A stretch of 57,105 bases of DNA, taken from the NCBI GenBank assembly GCA_025935195.1, contig JAICVS010000009.1, positions 1 to 57,105 on the forward strand, in the 5' to 3' direction. Source of the DNA: Ktedonobacterales bacterium. Lineage in GTDB: Bacteria; Chloroflexota; Ktedonobacteria; Ktedonobacterales; JADMIN01. The notes below the pieces were generated by a model. The model ran no database searches, was not told the origin of the DNA, and was given only the letters and a program-made list of their open reading frames with translations. The position numbers and the translations under genes are program-made. Shown here in pieces: positions 35,150 through 42,433 of the stretch. The stretch's first letter is position 1, and the number at the start of each line of letters is the position of its first letter.

Positions 35150-36925
35150 ATGAGAAACTCCGCCACCCCACGACGCCCCGTGGCCGCGCCGACGCGACGG
35201 CTGCCGGACCTCGTGCTGGATGATCGCGAGAGCGTCCACCGGCCGTCGCGCGCCGGCGACTGGGCGCTGCTTGGGGTGGTCGTGGCGGTGCTGCTTGGCA
35301 ATGGGGCATATGTCTGGCATCAGCTCGGCCCAGAGAAGGATCACGAGGGAAGGGCGATCTTCTTTGGGCTGGCGCTGCTGTGCGTGCTGTGGGCGGCGGT
35401 CGTCTACACCTTCAAGCTCGCGGTCAGCGTGCGTGTGGGGCCACACGGGCTGAGCGTGGTACGCGGGCCGTGGCGAACAGAGCTGGCGTGGCGCGAGGTG
35501 GGGCGGCTGACCGAGCGCGCGCAGGCGCAGAACGGCCAGAGCTATCGCTGGGTGGTGGCGCTGGCGCGGGACGGCCGGAGCATGCGGGTGCGCGAAGACA
35601 TGGTCGGCGACTATCAGCGCTTCCGGCTGGAGATTTATGAGCGCTATCGCATGTGGCGCGACCACGGCGGCACCTGGGGCGCAACCAACGGTGGGCCGTT
35701 CACGGCGCGTGAAGCGGTCTCGACGCAGGTGACGTGGTGGGCGATTGCGGCGGGAACGCTGACGCTGCCGGCGATCTACGTCACACTACTGCTGCCGGAG
35801 CTAGGCATCGTCGGGCCGGCGGGGCTGGCGTTGGCGGCCGGGTGCGTTGTGTTGAGCCTACGTGCGCTGGTGCGGCGTCAGGGCTATATCGTGGACGCGA
35901 AGGCCATCCAGGCGAAGCAGCTCGGCCGGACCGTGCGCCTGACGTGGCGCGACGTGGTGCGCATTGACCGCGCGCGACTGCCACTCAACGCGGCGCTCAA
36001 GGCCGCCATCATGGCTGGGCGGATCGTGCTGCGGCTGGCGGCGCGGACGGATGCGCGCGTGCAGACGTTCGACTGGTATCCGCGCCTGCCGGAGTACCTG
36101 ATCCTGCGCGGCGTGGGGCGACAGGTGCGCATTCGGCTGCACCGTGTCGCCAAGCCGGATGAGCTGCTGGCCTGGGTCGAGTTCTACGAGCGCGTGGGGC
36201 GGCGCGCGGCGGCGAGCGAGCAGGCACGGCGCACCGCGCCGCCGACACGCACGCTCGCGCCGGAGCCAGTGTTGGAACCCGCACCGGTGGACCTCACATC
36301 AGCCGGTGGGCCAGCCGACCCATGGGGCGGCTGGCGCAAAGATGTCGCCAGCGCCGCGACGGCGAGCGAGCCGTATGCGCAGAGCGGCGAGACGGATAGT
36401 TGGCTGCGTGCCGAGCCGACGCCGCCTCCGGCAGCGCGCACCAGGGATCAGCTCGCGGCGGTTGACACGGATGACGCGACGGACACGCACCTGGCATGGA
36501 GGTACGGTGGCGCGGAGCCGTCCACTCAGTTTGTCACGGGTGACGCGACGAATGGCACGGATGAGCCGGCGGACTCGTTCGCGGCACGGTGGCGGCCCCC
36601 GACCGCGCCGCCACAGCCTACGCCGTTCACCCAGGCTCCGCCACCACCACACGGCGTGAGCGCCTACATGGGATCAGTGGAGCAATTGTGGGCGCCGACC
36701 GGGCCGGTAGATCCGGCATACGCGCGGCAGGTGGAAGAGGCGTGGCCAGAGCTGGAGGAGGCCTCAGCAGGCGTGGGCGATGAGGGCGATGAGGGCGATG
36801 AGGGCGCGGCGACGGAATCGGCTGAGAAGCTCGCGGATGCGTTCGCGCCGTGGCGCACCGATCCCAACTGGCAGCGCCCGCAACTGCCGCGCTTTGGGCC
36901 GCCTACGGATGGGCGAGACGACTGA
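35150..36925 (+). CDS. Membrane protein with PH-like domains and disordered tail
   Basis: A 591-residue protein. Two hydrophobic segments near residues 37-90 precede a bacterial PH-like domain (LAVSVRVGPHGLSVVRGPWRTELAWREVGRLTE... to RYRMWRDHGG). Two further membrane segments (about 190-240: WWAIAAGTLTLPAIYVTLLL; GLALAAGCVVLSLRALV) precede a second PH-like segment (YIVDAKAIQAKQLGRTVRLTWRDV...). After about residue 350 the chain is Pro/Ala/Thr-rich and probably disordered. It includes a GDEGDEGDEG run coded by three 9-bp repeats (36776-36802). ATG 35150 has no strong ribosome site. Function unknown. Confidence 0.75.
   Translation: MRNSATPRRPVAAPTRRLPDLVLDDRESVHRPSRAGDWALLGVVVAVLLGNGAYVWHQLGPEKDHEGRAIFFGLALLCVLWAAVVYTFKLAVSVRVGPHGLSVVRGPWRTELAWREVGRLTERAQAQNGQSYRWVVALARDGRSMRVREDMVGDYQRFRLEIYERYRMWRDHGGTWGATNGGPFTAREAVSTQVTWWAIAAGTLTLPAIYVTLLLPELGIVGPAGLALAAGCVVLSLRALVRRQGYIVDAKAIQAKQLGRTVRLTWRDVVRIDRARLPLNAALKAAIMAGRIVLRLAARTDARVQTFDWYPRLPEYLILRGVGRQVRIRLHRVAKPDELLAWVEFYERVGRRAAASEQARRTAPPTRTLAPEPVLEPAPVDLTSAGGPADPWGGWRKDVASAATASEPYAQSGETDSWLRAEPTPPPAARTRDQLAAVDTDDATDTHLAWRYGGAEPSTQFVTGDATNGTDEPADSFAARWRPPTAPPQPTPFTQAPPPPHGVSAYMGSVEQLWAPTGPVDPAYARQVEEAWPELEEASAGVGDEGDEGDEGAATESAEKLADAFAPWRTDPNWQRPQLPRFGPPTDGRDD
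36776..36802 (+). repeat. Three tandem 9-bp repeats (ggcgatgag) in coding sequence
   Basis: Units at 36776-36784, 36785-36793 and 36794-36802 encode Gly-Asp-Glu three times in the acidic tail of the PH-like protein. In-frame slippage would only change tail length. Confidence 0.85.
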
Positions 36926-37336
36926 GCCGACCTGAGCCGAATGGGACAGGAAGTCCTCACCCCCGGCCCTGCTCCGTGCGCGGCGAGGGAAAGCTGTGTC
37001 ATGTCAGGCAAAGGATATGCCCTCGACGCATCTGGGACGGGCCAGCCGTGTGACAGGTTGAAACGGCCGGATCAAGCGGGACATCGGGAGAAGCGAATGC
37101 GCTGTAGCCGGCTCACGCACATCTGCATGGATGGACTCAGCCATAAGACAAAAGTCATCCCCGCCGCCTGAAACACGGGCAAGGTGGTTGACGCATCGGG
37201 TACATTCCCCCTCGTGCGTTTTGCGCAGTCCCTTGTGGAGCGGTTCATCACCATTTCACGGGCGGTCCACGCGGCGCGCACGACGGGAAAACGCTGGATT
37301 TTGGCCGCGACAGCCGTGATCGGTTGTCGCACGTTC
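36926..37336. other. Intergenic region upstream of the first CHAP leader
   Basis: No supported gene. It holds a degenerate copy of repeat C (36951-36992) and the short segment gggtacattcccc...cgtgcgtt (37198-37221), which has a counterpart upstream of the second CHAP gene (aggtacattcgtccacgtgcgtt, 38469-38491). This could be a shared promoter (TACATT as -10), but no -35 is convincing. Confidence 0.4.
36951..36992 (-). repeat. Dispersed repeat C, degenerate copy
   Basis: aagtcctcacccccggccct...gcgaggga, related to 41431-41479, 49293-49335 and 50235-50280. Confidence 0.5.
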
Positions 37337-37447
37337 CGAGAGCGGCGCTGGGCAGGCGCCGCCCCCTCGAGGAGGGCAAACAATCGCGGTTTCGCAGCCG
37401 TGATGGCCTCATCACTGGGATGGGGCCAAAGGAGGTTTCTCGCTTTG
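37337..37447 (+). promoter_or_regulatory. Structured leader RNA of CHAP gene 1 (candidate riboswitch)
   Basis: A 111-nt block identical to 38601-38711 except at one base. Four adjacent hairpins: GCGGCGC/GCGCCGC (37342-37348 with 37356-37362), CCCTC/GAGGG (37364-37368 with 37372-37376), ATCGCGG/CCGTGAT (37383-37389 with 37398-37404) and GGCCTCATC/GATGGGGCC (37405-37413 with 37119 equivalent 37419-37427). The last ends directly at AAAGGAGG. The unpaired GGGCAAAC between hairpins 2 and 3 is also conserved. The only difference (T37401 against C38665) keeps the third stem paired as G-U or G-C. I recognise no named riboswitch class. Confidence 0.65.
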
Positions 37448-38173
37448 GCTTTCGCTACGCTTACGCATTCGGTTTCGACTTCGACGCGCCGCGCACGCGG
37501 CATGGTTCGGACGGCGGCGGTCCTCGCCGCTGTGCTTGGCCTCTCGCTCATGGCTTCGCAGTTCAGCGGCGCCCCCGCGGCGCACGCCGCCGCCGGCGGC
37601 CTGCGCTATGCGCACGGCTATTCGGTGCAGGGCAGTTGGCTCTGCTATGGCTGGTCGAACGGCACGTTCCACTGCACGCAGCGCTGGCACCGCGGCGGCG
37701 GCCGGCTCGTCTCAGACAACCCCGCCTGGGTGCCCAGCACCGGCGGTGTCGTGCGCGCTCCCGCCGCCACCGGCCGCGGCGCCGGTCACAGCAGCAGCGC
37801 CGGATCTCGCACCACCCGCGGCGCCTATTGGGTCGGCTGGCGCTCCGGCCCCTACATCGGCGGTGAATGCACCTGGTACGCCTGGAGCCGCGCCCCACGC
37901 CTGATCGGCCTGGGCAACGCCGCCAACTGGAACGATGCGGCACGCGCACGCGGATTCTGGGTCCACAGTTACCCCACGGTCGGTAGCACCGCCGTGTTCG
38001 AGCCGGGCGTGCAGGGCGCGAGCGGCCTGGGCCACGTCGCGCACGTCGAGGCCGTCTATGGCAACGGCACGTTCCTGGTCAGCGAGATGGCGTTTTACGG
38101 CTTCGGTGGCGGGTGGGGTCGCGTTAGCTACCGCATCGCCCACACCAGTTGGGGCGTGAGCTTCATCAACTAA
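37445..38173 (+). CDS. Secreted CHAP-domain cell-wall hydrolase, copy 1
   Basis: A 242-residue secreted protein. TTG 37445 is preferred: AAAGGAGG lies 9 bases upstream and the second copy has the same arrangement. Upstream in-frame starts would lie inside the leader hairpins. The signal peptide has a basic N-region (STRRARGMVR), hydrophobic core (AAVLAAVLGLSLMA) and AHA-AAG cleavage. Next comes a 45-residue Trp/Cys-rich segment (RYAHGYSVQGSWLCYGW..., CTQRWHRGGGRLVSDNPAWVP) and a linker. The C-terminal CHAP domain has C142 in GECTWYAW and H197 in GLGHVAHVEAV. CHAP enzymes cleave peptidoglycan as amidases or endopeptidases. Confidence 0.85.
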   Translation: MAFATLTHSVSTSTRRARGMVRTAAVLAAVLGLSLMASQFSGAPAAHAAAGGLRYAHGYSVQGSWLCYGWSNGTFHCTQRWHRGGGRLVSDNPAWVPSTGGVVRAPAATGRGAGHSSSAGSRTTRGAYWVGWRSGPYIGGECTWYAWSRAPRLIGLGNAANWNDAARARGFWVHSYPTVGSTAVFEPGVQGASGLGHVAHVEAVYGNGTFLVSEMAFYGFGGGWGRVSYRIAHTSWGVSFIN

Positions 38174-38600
38174 CCGCCAGAGAACACACGGCGGTCCTCG
38201 CCGGCCGGCGGCCAGACACATGGCCCGGATCCGGCGCACCAGCACCGCCCACCTCCGGCAATCCCGTCATAGACCTGTCCGGCGCGCCAGCACGCCCGGC
38301 AGTCGCGAAAGCCCGCCGCCATCGTGCGGCGGGCTGTGCGCTCGCCCGTCTCATCTCGCCGCGCATCCCAGCGGCGCTAACTCGACAATAAAACCCATCA
38401 TAACACCGCATAATAGCCAATTAGTCCTATCCGAAACGCCCATCACAGGCAAATGGCCGCAGCTCTCAGGTACATTCGTCCACGTGCGTTCGACGAGTCA
38501 GGCAGAGATACCTCTGCCGTCATATCGCCAGCACACGCACGAGGGGAAGCTGACGCAGGCAGACCGCGAGGCATCCGGGTGGATCTCTCGCGACTAGTGA
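38174..38600. other. Intergenic region between the two CHAP genes
   Basis: It contains the hairpin listed at 38310-38335, an AT-rich patch (about 38385-38430: acaataaaacccatcataac..cataatagcc) that probably holds a promoter for CHAP gene 2, and the ggtacattcg segment shared with gene 1. No coding sequence is supported. Confidence 0.45.
38310..38335 (+). terminator. Terminator hairpin after CHAP gene 1
   Basis: AGCCCGCCGC (38310-38319) pairs perfectly with GCGGCGGGCT (38326-38335) around a six-base loop. No T-tract follows. Confidence 0.65.
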
Positions 38601-38711
38601 CGAGAGCGGCGCTGGGCAGGCGCCGCCCCCTCGAGGAGGGCAAACAATCGCGGTTTCGCAGCCGCGATGGCCTCATCACTGGGATGGGGCCAAAGGAGGT
38701 TTCTCGCTTTG
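38601..38711 (+). promoter_or_regulatory. Structured leader RNA of CHAP gene 2 (candidate riboswitch)
   Basis: The second copy of the 111-nt leader described at 37337-37447. It has the same four hairpins; the third stem is fully Watson-Crick here (ATCGCGG with CCGCGAT). It ends at the TTG start of the second CHAP gene, with AAAGGAGG at 38692-38699. Upstream of 38601 the two regions diverge abruptly. Confidence 0.65.
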
Positions 38712-39530
38712 ATCATCACAGCACTCGCGACCCTGATGCGATCGCGGCTCCGCTCGCGGACGAACCCGACACACCCGGCGCACCGGCCCACGACCATCCG
38801 CCGCACCCGCCGCGCGAGCCTGCGCGCGGCCGCGACACTCACCGGCATCCTGGGCCTCTCGCTCGCCGCTGGGCAGATCGGCGCCGCACCAACCGCCCAT
38901 GCCGCCGCTGGCGGGCTGCGCTACGTGCGCGGCTATTCGGTGCAGGGCAGTTGGCTCTGCTATGGCTGGTCGAGCGGCACGTTCCACTGCACGCAGCGCT
39001 GGCACCGCGGCGGCGGCCGGCTCGTCTCGGACAACCCCGCCTGGGTGCCCAACGTGGGTGGCATCGCGCGAGCCCCTGTCGGCGCCGGAAGCGCCCGACC
39101 CACCGGTTTCGCCGGCTCTGCCCCCGCGAACATCGGCCCGTGGATGCCGCCGCCGGGCCGTTTCGCCTTCGGCATGCGCGATTTCGCCGGCGATCCGTAT
39201 GGCGCCTTCTTTGGTGAATGCACCTGGTACGCCTGGCTGCGCCACTCAAACGAGCCGCTGATGCGCATGGGCAACGCCGGGCAGTGGGCCTTCACGGCGC
39301 GCGCGTTTGGGCTGCGCACCGGCTCCGTTCCCGCTGCCGGCGCGACCGTCGTCTTCCAGCCAGGCGTGCAGGGCGCCAGCGGCCTGGGCCACGCCGCGCA
39401 TGTCGAGGCCGTCTACGGCAACGGCTGGTTCCTGGTCAGCGAGATGTCGTTCTTCTGGAACGGCGGCGGGTGGGGCCGCGTCAGCTTCCGCTATGCTCAT
39501 GTCGGCTGGGGTGTGACCTTCATTTACTGA
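38709..39530 (+). CDS. Secreted CHAP-domain cell-wall hydrolase, copy 2
   Basis: A 273-residue paralogue of the preceding gene, also from a TTG start with AAAGGAGG nine bases upstream. Signal peptide: basic region (TTIRRTRRASLR), hydrophobic core (AATLTGILGLSLAAGQIG), AHA-AAG site. The Trp/Cys-rich segment is almost identical to copy 1, even in DNA. The linker is longer and Gly/Pro-rich (PWMPPPGRFAFGMRDFAGD). The CHAP domain has C171 in GECTWYAW and the GLGHAAHVEAV His. Divergent N-termini and linkers beside near-identical patches suggest tandem duplication with gene conversion. Confidence 0.85.
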   Translation: MIITALATLMRSRLRSRTNPTHPAHRPTTIRRTRRASLRAAATLTGILGLSLAAGQIGAAPTAHAAAGGLRYVRGYSVQGSWLCYGWSSGTFHCTQRWHRGGGRLVSDNPAWVPNVGGIARAPVGAGSARPTGFAGSAPANIGPWMPPPGRFAFGMRDFAGDPYGAFFGECTWYAWLRHSNEPLMRMGNAGQWAFTARAFGLRTGSVPAAGATVVFQPGVQGASGLGHAAHVEAVYGNGWFLVSEMSFFWNGGGWGRVSFRYAHVGWGVTFIY

Positions 39531-39848
39531 TCGGCCCACCGGCCCACCGGCACATGGCCCACGCCGCGCACGGCATGAGAACTCACAGAAGCTGCCCACA
39601 CGCGCGGCGCACCGGGCCGCCAGAAGCAAGCCTGCCAGCCAACCCCGTCACACGCAACCATTCGCGACCGATCCGTCTGAATTCGTGCGCGTCTGTTACG
39701 GCGGATCGCGCGACCCGGCGCCGCCCGCGAAAGTCATCGGCTTCGTATGCCCGCGGCGCCGGATTCATATCCTCCCTATCTCTATCCAGTGCTCGCCGGT
39801 CGTTGAGGGCCACGCGCAGAGCCCAACCAAATGCGATGCCACTGAGGC
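39531..39848. other. Intergenic region between convergent genes
   Basis: No gene supported. It starts with a short tandem run (cggcccac repeats, 39533-39550) and is otherwise unstructured to the eye. Confidence 0.4.
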
Positions 39849-40844
39849 CTACGCGCCCAGGGCTTTGAGGATGGTGGGCAGCAGCGTAGCGGCGGCCAGC
39901 GCGTTGTTGGCGGCGTGCAGCGCGATGCCCGGCCAGATCGAGCCGGTGCGCCAGCGGATCACGGCCAGCACGATGCCGAAGATGAACAGCGGCACGGCCG
40001 AGCCGATGTCGCCATGCACCAGCGTGAAAAGCACGGCGGAGACCAGCACCGCGGCCCATCCACTCATGCCGCGCAGCAGCCCGGAGAACAGGTAGCCCCG
40101 GAAGAAGGTTTCTTCGCACAGCGGCGCGATCAGCACCGCTCCGAGCAGCGATCCAAGTATGGTCAATGGCGACGCGCCGGCCCGATCGGTCAGCACCTGC
40201 ACGTTGGTCTTGAGCGGCAGGTGCAGCAGATCCACCAGCGCGCCGTATACAAAGCTGACCGCGATCATGAAGATGAAGCCGCCAACCACCCAGCCGATGC
40301 CGGCGAGCAGGCCGGTGGAGCGGAAGCCAAGCGCGCGCGCGCCATCCCCCGGCGTGACGCCACGCGGCCGGATCGCCAGGGCGTAGACCAGCGGCGCGAT
40401 CAGGAAGATACCCTCGACGATGAAAGTCACGATCACGATCACGACGAATCCCACGGCATCCTGCGCTCGTGAAATTGGCGCGGTCTGGACGGCATTTGAG
40501 TTGAGCGCGCCACCAGCAATCTGGAGCAGCACCATGACCAGCAGCCACGGGATGATGGTCAGCAGCGTGCCGCGCCAGGTCTGGGCGTACGTCCACGGCA
40601 CCACGCCAACGCGCCCGTACTGTTGCTCCTGGCCGGCCGGCGGCGCGGGCGACCATCTGTCCGGCATCCCCGCCGGTGGGTAGGCCGGATAGCCGGGATA
40701 CTGTGGATATTGCGGATAGCCGGGGGGCGCGGGATACGCGCCGTTGGGGGGGACGGGCGGATAAGCTGGCGGGGAGCCGCCCTGCTGAGGATGTTGCTGG
40801 GGGTATTGTTGCGGCGGCGCGGCGTCGCCTTCGGGGACTGACAT
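39849..40844 (-). CDS. CPBP-family intramembrane metalloprotease with Pro/Tyr-rich N-terminus
   Basis: A 331-residue protein, ATG 40844 with GAGAGGATA upstream. Residues 1-85 are rich in Pro, Tyr, Gln and Gly (PGYPQYPQYPGYPAYPP), a flexible cytoplasmic tail. About eight membrane segments follow. The three CPBP (Abi/Rce1-like) motifs are present: E244-E245-x3-R249 (CEETFFRG), FTLVHG with H277, and H310 in ALHAANN. The family cleaves prenylated proteins or small peptides; in bacteria roles include bacteriocin immunity. Substrate unknown. Confidence 0.9.
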   Translation of the reverse strand: MSVPEGDAAPPQQYPQQHPQQGGSPPAYPPVPPNGAYPAPPGYPQYPQYPGYPAYPPAGMPDRWSPAPPAGQEQQYGRVGVVPWTYAQTWRGTLLTIIPWLLVMVLLQIAGGALNSNAVQTAPISRAQDAVGFVVIVIVTFIVEGIFLIAPLVYALAIRPRGVTPGDGARALGFRSTGLLAGIGWVVGGFIFMIAVSFVYGALVDLLHLPLKTNVQVLTDRAGASPLTILGSLLGAVLIAPLCEETFFRGYLFSGLLRGMSGWAAVLVSAVLFTLVHGDIGSAVPLFIFGIVLAVIRWRTGSIWPGIALHAANNALAAATLLPTILKALGA

Positions 40845-41000
40845 GCGCGCTATCCTCTCGTGCTATCTTCTTGTCACGGGCGGTTCGCATCTGCTCATCC
40901 GTAGTGGATTGTAGGCGTCTCACAGCCTCCTACGCACGGCGCATGCCCGGAGTTTGGCATCCGTGGAATAGCAACGCGGCGCGGATGTGGAGATTCCGCC

Positions 41001-41030
41001 TTGCGGCACGGATGGGCGCGCGCCTATAAT
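41001..41030 (+). promoter_or_regulatory. Promoter upstream of the 101-residue protein gene
   Basis: TTGCGG (41001-41006), 18-bp spacer, perfect TATAAT (41025-41030). Transcription would start near 41037, leaving a leader of about 85 nt. Confidence 0.65.
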
Positions 41031-41123
41031 GGAGGGGCTGCGGCCGGGATAGCGCCGTCGCCGGCGCATGAAGCGGCAGACAGGACGAGAAGCGGCAGCA
41101 CGCGACGAGAGGCACGTCAATTC

Positions 41124-41429
41124 GTGATCAATAGCCTGCGAGAGAACCCACGCGACGGCATCAACTGGCATCGCTATCGGAACGGCTGCCCGCACTATCG
41201 GGTACGCTGGTTCCCGCGCAACGACCTCGCCGCCGGTGAGCCGCTGTACCAGGTCTATTGCCTGATGAACACGCCGCCGACGAGCTGGGACGAGCAGGAG
41301 AAGTGCATCGCCAGCCGGACGGAGTGCTGGCGCATCGCCGAAGCACGCGCCGCGGCCAAGGACGGGACAAGCAAGTCCAGCGCGAGCGACATCCCCCTCA
41401 CGAGCATCAAGCGCCGCAAGCCCGCCTAA
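41124..41429 (+). CDS. Small conserved hypothetical protein
   Basis: A 101-residue basic protein. GTG 41124 is chosen because GAGAGGCACG precedes it and the recognisable part begins here (INSLRENPRDGINWHRYRNGCPHYRVRWFPRNDL). It has three Cys and many aromatics, then a Ser/Lys tail (IKRRKP). It follows a consensus promoter. No family or function recognised. Confidence 0.65.
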   Translation: MINSLRENPRDGINWHRYRNGCPHYRVRWFPRNDLAAGEPLYQVYCLMNTPPTSWDEQEKCIASRTECWRIAEARAAAKDGTSKSSASDIPLTSIKRRKPA

Positions 41430-41430
41430 A

Positions 41431-41479
41431 GGGAGTCCTCACCCCCCGTCCCCCTCCTCCCGCGAGGAGAGGGAGAGGC
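41431..41479 (-). repeat. Dispersed repeat C, between convergent genes
   Basis: gggagtcctcacccccc...cctcctcccgcgaggagagggagagg, a palindromic unit with CCTC..GAGG arms and a 'gtcctcaccccc' tail. The same unit is found at 49293-49335 and 50235-50280 in the other orientation. Confidence 0.65.
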
Positions 41480-41491
41480 GGAGATGCGCGG

Positions 41492-41941
41492 TTATTCCGT
41501 GCCCCAGCGGTCGGTGGCGCGCTCGTACTCGACGATCTCGCTGGGCGTGAAGAAAAGGGCGATCTCGCGCTGGGCGGAGTCGGGGCCGTCTGAGCCGTGG
41601 ATGACGTTGTAGCTGACGGTGACGGCGAAGTCGCCACGGATGGTGCCGGGAACGGCGTTCGCGGGATTGGTCGCGCCCATCATCGCGCGCACCATAGCGA
41701 TGGCGCCGAGGCCTTCGACCACACCGACAGCGACCGCGCCAGAGGTGATGAACGAGACCAGCCCCTCATAGAAGGGCTTGCCGGCATGCTCGGCGTAATG
41801 GCGCTCAGCCGTCTCGCGCGGGATGCGCATGAGCTTGAGGCCGGCGAGCTTGAGGCCGCGGCGCTCGAAGCGGCCCAGTATCTCGCCGATCAGGCCGCGC
41901 TGGACGCCGTCGGGCTTGACAATGATGAGCGTACGCTCCAA
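41492..41941 (-). CDS. ndk: Nucleoside diphosphate kinase Ndk
   Basis: A 149-residue kinase, the standard length. The start is TTG 41941: AAGGAG lies seven bases upstream and the product then begins with [20 protein letters not shown]. The phospho-histidine is H115 in [40 protein letters not shown] is intact. It equilibrates nucleoside di- and triphosphates. A stretch of three tgatggttgagtg-like short repeats lies just upstream (about 41955-41985). Confidence 0.97.
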   Translation of the reverse strand: MERTLIIVKPDGVQRGLIGEILGRFERRGLKLAGLKLMRIPRETAERHYAEHAGKPFYEGLVSFITSGAVAVGVVEGLGAIAMVRAMMGATNPANAVPGTIRGDFAVTVSYNVIHGSDGPDSAQREIALFFTPSEIVEYERATDRWGTE

Positions 41942-42045
41942 TGGTGTGCTCCTTGAGTGTGATGGTTGAGTGTGATGGTTGATGGTGTGGTGTCGTTCGC
42001 TCGCGTGGCGGGCACGCGGATGCGCTGGTGATGCGAAGAGGTCGG

Positions 42046-42393
42046 CTAGTAGCTGGCGGCCCGCTCGGCAAGGCGGAGGCTGGCGTTGCCGCACTCCATG
42101 CGAATGCGCCCCATGTTGGCGAGGGATGACGAGCGAACGACGATCAGCAGATCGCCGGCGTCGCTGATCTGGACGGCGCCACCGGGCGTCTCGTAGATCG
42201 CATGGCGCACGTCACCCATGCCGAGCTGGTCAATGTAGCGCATGGTAGCATCGTGGCAGGCGGCAGCCATCGCGGCAAGGAACTCTTCGTCCTCGCCGTC
42301 CATCGTGCTAGCGACGACCAGGCCGTCTTTGCCGACGAGCAACGCACCCGTCACGCCCTCGATCTCCAGTAGTCGCTGCAAGATGGTCTCCAC
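42046..42393 (-). CDS. Roadblock/LC7-domain protein
   Basis: A 115-residue protein from GTG 42393 (GGGGAGG seven bases upstream). It is a single Roadblock/LC7 domain: [68 protein letters not shown]. In bacteria such proteins (MglB-like) regulate small Ras-like GTPases. No GTPase is adjacent; instead a TPR protein lies 40 bases upstream on the same strand, so the two probably form one transcript. Confidence 0.85.
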   Translation of the reverse strand: METILQRLLEIEGVTGALLVGKDGLVVASTMDGEDEEFLAAMAAACHDATMRYIDQLGMGDVRHAIYETPGGAVQISDAGDLLIVVRSSSLANMGRIRMECGNASLRLAERAASY

Positions 42394-42433
42394 GTCGCGT
42401 CCTCCCCGCCGATGGGTTCCTGTAGGTTCCTGG

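Noticed and set aside
37371-37435. c-di-GMP-I (GEMM) riboswitch, suggested by gggcaaac in the CHAP leader
   Set aside because: The GNRA tetraloop, the GACGCAAAGCC strand and the second-helix receptor of that class are not found in order. Only the short AAAC motif is shared.
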